From: Synergistaceae bacterium | Lineage (GTDB): Bacteria > Synergistota > Synergistia > Synergistales > Synergistaceae | Length of the DNA: 5,231 nt | Assembly (NCBI GenBank): GCA_028702015.1 | Contig: JAQVPO010000108.1 | Coordinates: 1 to 5,231, forward strand | Reading direction: 5' to 3' | Part shown: one piece after another, positions 1-4,580 of the stretch | Numbering within the stretch: the first letter of the stretch is position 1 | Layout of the letters: every line of letters starts with the position of its first letter | Translations under genes and position numbers: made by a program | Notes under the pieces: model-generated | Told to the model about the DNA's origin: nothing | The model's input: only the letters and a program-made list of their open reading frames with translations | The model's database searches: none

Positions 1-266
1 ATGGCGCCGGCGCACATTACGCATGGCTCCAGAGTCACATAGAGCGCGCAGCCGTCAAACCTCCAGTTCTTGAGCACTTTTGAAGCGTCACTCATCGCAG
101 ATATCTCCGCATGTGCCAGAGGTGAGCCTTCGATCCGCCTGCTGTTTGATCCGCGTCCAATGATTACGCCGTCTCTCACAATTACCGCGCCGACGGGGAC
201 CTCCCCATTTTTCAGGGCTTTTTCCGCCTCGTTTAAAGCTTCTCTCATGTAAAGAGTATCGTCCAT
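1..266 (-). CDS. tadA: tRNA-specific adenosine deaminase TadA, 3' part cut off by the window edge
   Basis: TadA converts the wobble adenosine (A34) of tRNA-Arg(ACG) to inosine by zinc-dependent hydrolytic deamination, in the cytoplasm. The visible 88 residues contain the hallmarks of the cytidine/deoxycytidylate deaminase fold: VPVGAVIV at 23-30, the HAE motif with zinc ligand H52 and proton-shuttling E54, and PCVMCAGA starting at P81, giving zinc ligands C82 and C85. The family is usually about 150-170 aa, so the last 40% or so lies beyond position 1. I chose the ATG at 266 because GGAG sits 9 nt upstream of it and the protein then begins MDDTLYMREAL, like other TadAs. An in-frame ATG at 281 adds five residues but has a poorly spaced Shine-Dalgarno. 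The gene diverges from the tRNA gene next door. The TadA assignment over other deaminases rests on the LYVTLEPCxMCAGA context and is quite secure. Confidence 0.93.
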   Translation of the reverse strand, partial: MDDTLYMREALNEAEKALKNGEVPVGAVIVRDGVIIGRGSNSRRIEGSPLAHAEISAMSDASKVLKNWRFDGCALYVTLEPCVMCAGA

Positions 267-268
267 CG

Positions 269-298
269 GTGACAGCTCCATTCTTAATGTGCTATACT
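269..298 (+). promoter_or_regulatory. Sigma70-type promoter for the tRNA-Arg gene
   Basis: A -35 element GTGACA (269-274, 5 of 6 consensus matches) and a -10 element TATACT (293-298, 5 of 6) are separated by 18 nt, and TGC directly before the -10 makes it an extended -10. Transcription would start near 305, about 12 nt before the tRNA. The -35 begins only 3 nt from the chosen tadA start codon on the other strand, so this promoter occupies the tadA 5' region. This is pattern matching only. Confidence 0.6.
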
Positions 299-316
299 TC
301 CTCTGTTCCGGGCATT

Positions 317-393
317 GTGCCTGTAGCTCAGCTGGATAGAGTGTCAGCCTCCGGAGCTGAAGGTCTCGGGTTCGAATCCCGACAGGCACGCCA
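317..393 (+). tRNA. tRNA-Arg (anticodon CCG), CCA encoded
   Basis: The full cloverleaf can be folded by hand. The 7-bp acceptor stem is GTGCCTG (317-323) with CAGGCAC (383-389), followed by discriminator G390 and an encoded CCA (391-393). The D-stem is GCTC (326-329) with GAGT (339-342), with one G-U pair. The anticodon stem is TCAGC (344-348) with GCTGA (356-360), and its 7-nt loop CTCCGGA places CCG at 351-353. A 5-nt variable loop follows, then the T-stem TCGGG/CCCGA around loop TTCGAAT. Anticodon CCG reads arginine codon CGG. This complements the neighbouring tadA: the inosine tRNA that TadA makes reads CGU, CGC and CGA but not CGG. A promoter lies immediately upstream. There is no clear terminator before the SRP RNA gene 38 nt downstream, so read-through into it is possible. 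Confidence 0.97.
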
Positions 394-394
394 T

Positions 395-423
395 TTGAAT
401 GTTCTTATGCTATCATATATCAA
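395..423 (+). promoter_or_regulatory. ffs: Possible promoter for the SRP RNA gene
   Basis: TTGAAT (395-400, 4 of 6 to the -35 consensus) lies 17 nt before TATCAA (418-423, 4 of 6 to the -10), placing a start near 430, right where the SRP RNA helix begins. A competing choice is TATCAT (411-416) with a TGC extended -10, which has no good -35. The stretch between tRNA and SRP RNA is only 38 nt, so co-transcription from the tRNA promoter is an alternative. Weak evidence. Confidence 0.35.
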
Positions 424-431
424 TGAAAAGC

Positions 432-562
432 GAGTGTTTTTTGCAGGGTGTCCAGTCCTATGCGGCGAAAGCCCGTGAACCCCGTCAGGTCCGGAAGGAA
501 GCAGCGGTAAGCGGAGTCTTTTGGGTGCCATGGGGTTGCTGGACCCCCTGCAGAAAGCACTC
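432..562 (+). ncRNA. ffs: Signal recognition particle RNA (4.5S-like, small bacterial type)
   Basis: This is the RNA scaffold of the signal recognition particle; with Ffh it binds signal sequences on nascent chains and docks with FtsY at the membrane. The identifying part is the universally conserved Ffh-binding tip at 484-505: GTCAGGTCC, the GGAA tetraloop (493-496), then GGAAGCAGC, followed by GGTAAG. The hairpin closes over a long distance: GTCCAG (450-455) pairs with CTGGAC (539-544), and outside one mismatch a 17-bp helix joins 432-448 to 546-562 with two G-U pairs. Five T residues follow (563-567), so the terminal helix should double as an intrinsic terminator. At about 131 nt to the base of that helix it is somewhat longer than the roughly 100-nt small type. 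I see no Alu domain as in Bacillus. The mature ends are probably trimmed inside these coordinates. Confidence 0.95.
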
Positions 563-612
563 TTTTTGTAAATGCTGTCCTTAATTAAATAATAAGCCGG
601 AGGTCAAACAAT

Positions 613-1086
613 ATGGATACCCAGCCTTCAGGATACCTGCCGATGAAAGAAAGACCGGAGCCGGAAGACAAGCTTATCTTTATACCTGTATATATTGCTC
701 CTGTCGAGATATTGGAAAGAAGTCTGATGCGCGGTCCCAGATATGTCTATCAGGTAGTCATAGTCGACGGCTACAGCGGAAAGCCTACGCTTGTTGATAA
801 GAAGACTGTAGCTCCGGATATGGATTTTATGCCTGAAAATGAGGAAAAAGAATTCCTGGAGCTTAAGATATCCCCGGTGCTTGCAAAGGAGATCGCCGAG
901 TACGGCGCAGTGCCGGCAGATTTTCAGAGCTGGAAGAAAATTATCAGAAACAGAAACGTATCTGTGTCGGAAGGATATATGAAGGTTGCGTGGAGGGTCT
1001 ACGCGGTCAGGGGAAAGGAGATACTTGATACCTTCTCAGGCGAGAGGATAGAGTCCGCGGGGCTTGCCGGTATGCTTTTCAGCTGA
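613..1086 (+). CDS. Uncharacterised 157-aa protein
   Basis: I do not recognise this family. The start is well supported: GGAGGT at 599-604 lies 8 nt before the ATG. The protein has no signal peptide, no obvious membrane segment and no cysteine, so a cytoplasmic soluble protein is likely. It has two hydrophobic stretches that could be beta-strands (LIFIPVYIAPVEIL from residue 21, and YVYQVVIVDGYSG from 44), a charged middle (about 74-84), and a final strand-like stretch GYMKVAWRVYAV (121-132), with tryptophans at 107 and 127. It lies downstream of the SRP RNA terminator, and 51 nt separate it from the QueG-like gene, with which it may be co-transcribed. Codon use resembles that of its neighbours, so nothing suggests recent transfer. 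That it is a real gene rests on the strong ribosome-binding site, the protein-like composition and the absence of competing frames; no function is proposed. Confidence 0.8.
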   Translation: MDTQPSGYLPMKERPEPEDKLIFIPVYIAPVEILERSLMRGPRYVYQVVIVDGYSGKPTLVDKKTVAPDMDFMPENEEKEFLELKISPVLAKEIAEYGAVPADFQSWKKIIRNRNVSVSEGYMKVAWRVYAVRGKEILDTFSGERIESAGLAGMLFS

Positions 1087-1137
1087 GACAGATTTTCTTA
1101 TAAGATGTGTCCTGAGTTGTCAAAGGAGTGTTCATGC

Positions 1138-1839
1138 GTGAATGATAACATCAAAGCGATGAGCGAAGAGCTGAAAGAATTTGTTCTGTCCACAGGTGCA
1201 GGCAAGGTTGGCTTTGCTGATCTTCGCCCTTACTCTGAAAATATAAGGAAAACTTACGGAAGTGTATGGGATAATTATCCATTCGCAGTATCGGTGGCAT
1301 TCAACATGCCTTCCGCCATTATCAGGGAACTGGCTCTCAAGGGTCCTACGGACAGCTATGCCAGGTTTTATGATGCAGCAAATATTGCCCTGGACATCAT
1401 CGCCATGCGAACAACGGACTGGCTTGAGGAGAGAGGGTTCAGTGCTTTTCCGATTCCTGCAAGCAAAGTTTCAAAAGATGGACTGTATGGCATCTTCAGC
1501 CATCGTGCAGCTGCGCATCTGGCTGGCCTTGGCTGGATAGGCAAAAGCTGCAGCCTGATAACTCCTGACAGAGGGCCGATGCAGCGCCTTGTGACAGTTC
1601 TTAGTGATGCTCCTCTCCAATGCGGTGTGCCGATGGAATCGAAATGCGGCGACTGTACGTGCTGTTTTAAAGCATGCCCTGCTCATGCTATCAAAGGTCA
1701 GAAATGGCAGATGGACCAGAATGTGAATGAAAGAGTTGACAGGGAAGCGTGCAGGATGTTTATCAAGAATAATGCTGAAACTTACGGAGTTAATGTCTGC
1801 GGCCTTTGCCTGAGCGCCTGTCCCTGGGGCAAGTGCTGA
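1138..1839 (+). CDS. QueG-like double [4Fe-4S] cluster protein
   Basis: The protein resembles the iron-sulphur reductase part of epoxyqueuosine reductase (QueG) and related corrinoid-dependent reductases. Residues 123-137 carry the family block RAAAHLAGLGWIGKS, followed by a QRLVTVLSDAPL stretch. Two ferredoxin-type motifs follow: CxxCxxCxxxCP with C170, C173, C176 and C180, and CxxCxxxCP with C221, C224 and C228. C205 is a plausible eighth ligand. It differs from canonical QueG in two ways: the DxGP-type motif carrying the catalytic Asp before the AGLGWIGK block is replaced by FSH (120-122), and the C-terminal HEAT-repeat tRNA-binding domain is absent (233 aa against about 370-380). The exact substrate is therefore unknown. 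I chose the GTG at 1138 because AAAGGAG (1122-1128) is 9 nt upstream; an in-frame ATG at 1105 has no good site, and the nearer ATG at 1134 stops after three codons. The last residue is a Cys directly before TGA. Confidence 0.85.
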   Translation: MNDNIKAMSEELKEFVLSTGAGKVGFADLRPYSENIRKTYGSVWDNYPFAVSVAFNMPSAIIRELALKGPTDSYARFYDAANIALDIIAMRTTDWLEERGFSAFPIPASKVSKDGLYGIFSHRAAAHLAGLGWIGKSCSLITPDRGPMQRLVTVLSDAPLQCGVPMESKCGDCTCCFKACPAHAIKGQKWQMDQNVNERVDREACRMFIKNNAETYGVNVCGLCLSACPWGKC

Positions 1840-1846
1840 CACTGTA

Positions 1847-1872
1847 ATAATGCTTTTGCTCTGGCGCATTAT
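1847..1872 (+). other. 7-bp hairpin just after the QueG-like stop codon
   Basis: ATAATGC (1847-1853) pairs perfectly with GCATTAT (1866-1872) around a 12-nt loop; after a T-C mismatch two further T-G pairs could shorten the loop to TGCTCT. It starts 7 nt after the TGA at 1837. No T-run follows, so it is not a convincing intrinsic terminator. It may be a weak transcript-end structure for the upstream gene. The alternative of a recoding element is discussed in the findings. Confidence 0.35.
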
Positions 1873-1912
1873 GAGCCTGCGCTGAAAGCCTTTAAAAACG
1901 ATGCTGGTAAGC

Positions 1913-1942
1913 TTGCAAAAATAGATATCTCCATGTTATACT
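1913..1942 (+). promoter_or_regulatory. Promoter of the rpsB-tsf unit
   Basis: TTGCAA (1913-1918, 4 of 6 to -35) and TATACT (1937-1942, 5 of 6 to -10) are 18 nt apart, and TGT immediately before the -10 gives an extended -10. The predicted start near 1949 leaves a leader of about 96 nt before rpsB. The -10 hexamer and spacer length are the same as in the tRNA promoter upstream, which supports the call. A dedicated promoter here is typical for rpsB. Confidence 0.6.
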
Positions 1943-1962
1943 TGGGAGCGGTGCAAAACACA

Positions 1963-2019
1963 CAGACGCGGATCGTAGAAATGTTGCCCAAAGGGTTTTT
2001 TTACGGGATGATGCGTCTG
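1963..2019 (+). promoter_or_regulatory. Structured rpsB mRNA leader, candidate S2 autoregulatory hairpin
   Basis: CAGACGC (1963-1969) pairs perfectly with GCGTCTG (2013-2019). Inside it, GTAGAAA (1975-1981) pairs with TTTTTAC (1998-2004) with one G-U pair, and CCC (1987-1989) pairs with GGG (1993-1995) over an AAA loop. Together they form a long irregular hairpin ending 12 nt before the rpsB Shine-Dalgarno. In several bacteria S2 represses its own operon through the mRNA leader; that this hairpin does so here is inference. The run of seven T after GGG (1996-2002) could alternatively act with the short inner stem as a weak attenuator. Confidence 0.45.
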
Positions 2020-2031
2020 GAGGAAAAAAAC

Positions 2032-2054
2032 AGGAGGGATTCACATGGGAGGAG
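2032..2054 (+). promoter_or_regulatory. rpsB: Tandem Shine-Dalgarno sequences at the rpsB start
   Basis: AGGAGGG (2032-2038) serves the ATG at 2045 with 6-nt spacing. A second strong site, GGGAGGAG (2047-2054), lies inside the first codons, where it encodes Gly-Gly-Val, and is 5 nt before an in-frame ATG at 2060. The longer form is preferred because S2 proteins usually carry a short xxxIS/VS lead before MKxLLE. Some initiation at 2060 is possible. Confidence 0.6.
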
Positions 2055-2881
2055 TAAGTATGAAACAGCTGCTTGAATGCGGTGTCCATTTCGGACATCA
2101 GACAAGACGCTGGAACCCGAAGATGAGACCTTACATCTTCACAGAACGCAACGGTATCTACATCATCGACCTGCAGAAGACGGTCAAGGGACTTGAGAAA
2201 GCCTATGACTTCGTTCGCGAAGTTTCAAAGTCAGGCGGCTCGATTCTTTTTGTCGGTACAAAGCGTCAGGCGCAGGACCCGATCAGAGAAGAAGCACTTA
2301 AAGCAGGACAGTATTACATCAATCAGCGCTGGCTGGGCGGTCTTCTCACAAACTTTGCGACGATCCGCCGCAGGGTGACGCGTATGGTTGAACTCCAGGA
2401 AATGGAAAACAACGGTACGATCAATAAGTATCCTAAAAAAGAGATCATCCAGCTCCGCAAGGAAAGAGATAAGCTGGAAAAGTACCTTTCCGGCATCAAA
2501 GACATGAAGGACATCCCCGATGCACTCTTCATCATCGACCCGCGCCGTGAAACGATTGCTGTCCTTGAGGCACGCAAGCTCGGTATCCCTGTTATCTCCA
2601 TCGTTGATACCAACTGTGACCCGGATGTGATCGATTACCCAATCCCCGGAAATGACGATGCTATCCGTGCAATAGAACTGGTTGTCGGACTTATGTCAAA
2701 CGCCTTTATTGAAGGACGCCAGGGTCAGGATTCAAGAGGCGAAAGTACAGTTGAAGAAGAGGTCGAAGAATCAAAGGAAGCCCCCGTTATGCCCGAAGAG
2801 CTTGATTCAGTAGTCGAAGAGATCGACAAGGTTGCAGTCAAGGCTATAGAGGAGCAGAAAGGCTGGAAGGAGACTAACTAA
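2045..2881 (+). CDS. rpsB: 30S ribosomal protein S2
   Basis: S2 sits on the back of the 30S subunit and is needed for binding of S1 and for initiation. The sequence has the family signatures: [20 protein letters not shown] from residue 6, [14 protein letters not shown] (33-46), FVGTKRQAQ (69-77), [12 protein letters not shown] (93-104), and the second signature region [12 protein letters not shown] (158-169) running into [15 protein letters not shown] (180-194) and [10 protein letters not shown] (200-209). The conserved core ends near residue 228. The remaining 50 residues form a Glu-rich tail (about 17 acidic residues) that makes the protein 278 aa, longer than the usual 230-250. It is followed 2 nt later by tsf, the almost universal partner, and has its own promoter and leader upstream. 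Confidence 0.98.
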   Translation: MGGVSMKQLLECGVHFGHQTRRWNPKMRPYIFTERNGIYIIDLQKTVKGLEKAYDFVREVSKSGGSILFVGTKRQAQDPIREEALKAGQYYINQRWLGGLLTNFATIRRRVTRMVELQEMENNGTINKYPKKEIIQLRKERDKLEKYLSGIKDMKDIPDALFIIDPRRETIAVLEARKLGIPVISIVDTNCDPDVIDYPIPGNDDAIRAIELVVGLMSNAFIEGRQGQDSRGESTVEEEVEESKEAPVMPEELDSVVEEIDKVAVKAIEEQKGWKETN

Positions 2882-2883
2882 CA

Positions 2884-3480
2884 ATGGCAGATATCACAGC
2901 GGGACTTGTATCCGAACTTCGCGCACGTACATCAGTAGGTATGATGGACTGCAAAAAAGCGCTTGTAGAGTGCTGCGGCGACATAGAGAAGGCAGTGGAC
3001 TTCCTTCGTGAGAAGGGCCTTGCCAAGGCTGCAAAGAAGGCTGAGCGCAACGCAGCTCAGGGGATGATATTCAGCTACATCCACAGCAATGCTAAGCTTG
3101 GCGTCCTTGTCGAGCTTAACTGCGAGACCGACTTTGTTGCACGTACAGAAGAATTCCAGGGGCTTGGTCATGAAATAGCGATGCAGATCGCAGCTGCAAA
3201 CCCTGCATACATCGTACCTGAAGATGTTCCGGAGTGTGTTGTTAACCACGAGATCGAAGTCATTAAGGCACAGGCCCTTGAAGAGGGCAAGCCTGAAAAG
3301 ATGCTTGAAAGGATCGCCGAGGGCCGCATCAATAAGTTCTATGAAGAGAACTGCCTGATGGAGCAGAAATATATACGTGATCCCGATAAAAAGATCAAGG
3401 ATCTCGTTATCGAGAACATAGCTAAAATCGGAGAGAATATTAAAATAGGCCGATTCTCCCGTTTTATTATCGAAGGATAA
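2884..3480 (+). CDS. tsf: Translation elongation factor Ts (compact form)
   Basis: EF-Ts is the nucleotide exchange factor that releases GDP from EF-Tu. The N-terminal UBA-like domain is clear, with the signature LRARTSVGMMDCKKAL at residues 12-27 (most homologues have TGAG where this has TSVG). The EF-Tu-contacting TDFV motif is at 82-85 within NCETDFVAR, and the C-terminal signature region LMEQKYIRDP follows later, ending GRFSRFIIEG. At 198 aa it is the single-core short form seen in Thermus and Thermotoga, not the roughly 280-290 aa form of E. coli or Bacillus. The ATG lies 2 nt after the rpsB stop. Its Shine-Dalgarno AAGGAG (2867-2872) is inside the end of rpsB, 11 nt from the start, so translation is probably coupled to rpsB. 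A strong terminator follows. Confidence 0.98.
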   Translation: MADITAGLVSELRARTSVGMMDCKKALVECCGDIEKAVDFLREKGLAKAAKKAERNAAQGMIFSYIHSNAKLGVLVELNCETDFVARTEEFQGLGHEIAMQIAAANPAYIVPEDVPECVVNHEIEVIKAQALEEGKPEKMLERIAEGRINKFYEENCLMEQKYIRDPDKKIKDLVIENIAKIGENIKIGRFSRFIIEG

Positions 3481-3485
3481 ATTAA

Positions 3486-3526
3486 TTATAAAAAGAGCGA
3501 GGGATTGTCCCTCGCTCTTTTTATAA
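3486..3526 (+). terminator. Strong intrinsic terminator after tsf
   Basis: A perfect 19-bp inverted repeat (3486-3504 and 3508-3526) with a 3-nt loop TTG begins 6 nt after the tsf stop. The GC-rich core GAGCGAGGGA is flanked by A5 on the left and T5 on the right, so the T-run follows the stem as in a rho-independent terminator. The mirror A-run means it could also work on the other strand. It separates rpsB-tsf from pyrH. Confidence 0.93.
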
Positions 3527-3658
3527 CCTTTTGCAGAAAGAAATATTTAAAATTGCCGTACAATGGCTGCGGCAAGGGAAAGTTAATCCTGAGCAAGGTT
3601 TTTTATTCGGCTTTATTGCATTGCTTAATTATAAAAATTGGATAAGGAGTGTGCCCTG
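3527..3658 (+). other. Intergenic region upstream of pyrH
   Basis: These 132 nt should contain the pyrH promoter, because a strong terminator precedes them. Candidate -10 elements are TACAAT (3559-3564) and TATAAA (3630-3635), but neither has a -35 at proper spacing, and the second would start transcription on the ribosome-binding site. A small hairpin TTGCCG (3553-3558) with CGGCAA (3570-3575) overlaps the first candidate. No promoter can be called firmly. Confidence 0.4.
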
Positions 3659-4369
3659 ATGGATCGGAAATATAATCGTGTTTTGCTTAAGCTCTCCGGA
3701 GAGATACTTGCAGGTGATACCCGTTTTGGACTGGATTACGAGGCTATCAGGGGAATATGCGAAGAGATAGTGGAGGTTGCAAAGGAAGGTGTTGCTATCT
3801 CCATGGTAGTCGGAGGCGGCAACATCATCCGCGGTGCACAGACTGTGAGCGTTGAGAGAGCGCAGGCTGATTATATGGGGATGCTTGGTACGGTCATAAA
3901 CGCACTTGCCTTGCAGGATGCTCTTGAGCGTCTTGGTCAGCCGACAAGGGTCCAGTCTGCAATTGAAATGAAACAGGTCGCCGAAACAGTCATTCGCAGA
4001 AGGGCTATTCGCCATCTGGAAAAGGGAAGGATCGTTATCTTTGCAGGGGGCACTGGTTCTCCATATTTTTCGACAGACACGACAGCGGCTCTAAGGGCTT
4101 CGGAAATAGGTGCTGAATGTCTGATAAAGGCAACCAAGGTGGACGGTATATATGACAAAGACCCCGAAAAGTACCCGGATGCAAAGCGTCTTGAGAGACT
4201 AAACTACATGGATGCTCTGAGGATGCAGCTTAAGGTAATGGATGCCGCCGCTTTTTCACTTTGTCAGGAAAACAAGATACCGATAATCGTCTTCGATGTT
4301 CACAAAAAAGGAAATCTCAGAAAGCTTCTCATAGAAGGACAGGACATAGGGTCTACAGTAAGCGATTAG
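3659..4369 (+). CDS. pyrH: Uridylate kinase (UMP kinase)
   Basis: PyrH phosphorylates UMP to UDP with ATP in pyrimidine nucleotide synthesis. It belongs to the amino-acid kinase fold, unlike eukaryotic UMP/CMP kinases, and forms cytoplasmic hexamers. Visible motifs are KLSGE (11-15, phosphate binding), the glycine loop VVGGGNIIRG (50-59), DYMGMLGTVINALALQD (71-87) lining the UMP site, FAGGTGSPYFSTDTTAA (128-144) with the conserved D140, and the nucleotide-binding KATKVDGIYDKDP (157-169). The length of 236 aa is normal. I chose the ATG at 3659 because AAGGAG (3644-3649) lies 9 nt upstream and the protein then starts MDRKYNRVLLKLSGE, as in the family. A TTG at 3638 in the same frame would place the Shine-Dalgarno inside the coding region. 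The order tsf-pyrH-frr is conserved across many bacteria. Confidence 0.98.
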   Translation: MDRKYNRVLLKLSGEILAGDTRFGLDYEAIRGICEEIVEVAKEGVAISMVVGGGNIIRGAQTVSVERAQADYMGMLGTVINALALQDALERLGQPTRVQSAIEMKQVAETVIRRRAIRHLEKGRIVIFAGGTGSPYFSTDTTAALRASEIGAECLIKATKVDGIYDKDPEKYPDAKRLERLNYMDALRMQLKVMDAAAFSLCQENKIPIIVFDVHKKGNLRKLLIEGQDIGSTVSD

Positions 4370-4580
4370 TTTCGGGCGGTATATAAGATAAGCTCCGATA
4401 GTTTGTGCAGAATCCTAAAAACAGCGGCAGCGGCCAATAAAACCGTCCATTTTGGGCGTATTTTGGTATATACTATTCTGCAGGCTGGATGATTCTGCTG
4501 GGCTTATTATCTGCTTATGTTTTGAAAATTGATCCAATGCCCTTGTAAAAGCCATATTAATCTTAGAAGGAGTGATCTGC
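4370..4580 (+). other. 211-nt intergenic region between pyrH and frr
   Basis: No open frame here is supported. The region contains a weak hairpin, CGTCC (4444-4448) with GGGCG (4454-4458) followed by TATTTT, which could be an inefficient pyrH terminator. It also holds a distant 8-bp inverted repeat, GCAGAATC (4407-4414) with GATTCTGC (4491-4498). A TATACT (4469-4474) resembles a -10 but has no fitting -35. A better candidate promoter lies closer to frr and is listed separately. pyrH and frr are usually much closer together. Confidence 0.4.
4522..4549 (+). promoter_or_regulatory. Possible promoter of frr
   Basis: TTGAAA (4522-4527, 5 of 6 to the -35 consensus) is followed after 16 nt by TGTAAA (4544-4549, 4 of 6 to the -10). 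Transcription would start near 4556, about 25 nt before the frr start codon and upstream of its Shine-Dalgarno. The -10 is poor, so this is tentative; read-through from pyrH is the alternative. Confidence 0.3.

Noticed and set aside
269..478. Plus-strand open frame across the tRNA and SRP RNA
   Set aside because: It runs through two well-defined structured RNA genes and has no ribosome-binding site.
566..593. Promoter TTGTAA / AATAAT (16-nt spacing) for the 157-aa protein gene
   Set aside because: The predicted transcript would start near 600, on top of the Shine-Dalgarno at 599-604, which would leave the mRNA without a usable leader. A promoter for this gene remains unidentified.
1105..1137. 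Upstream in-frame ATG (1105) for the QueG-like gene, adding 11 residues with three cysteines
   Set aside because: There is no good Shine-Dalgarno before it, whereas AAAGGAG is ideally placed for the GTG at 1138 and would lie inside the coding region if 1105 were used.
1471..1869. Long minus-strand open frame (132 codons) opposite the QueG-like gene
   Set aside because: It is antisense to a gene with clear iron-sulphur motifs and has no family features of its own; the same holds for the minus-strand frames opposite pyrH and frr.
1981..2076. Short leader ORF (31 codons from ATG 1981) overlapping the rpsB start
   Set aside because: It has no ribosome-binding site and is simply the 3' part of the open frame that runs on after the QueG-like stop; the structured leader explains the region better.
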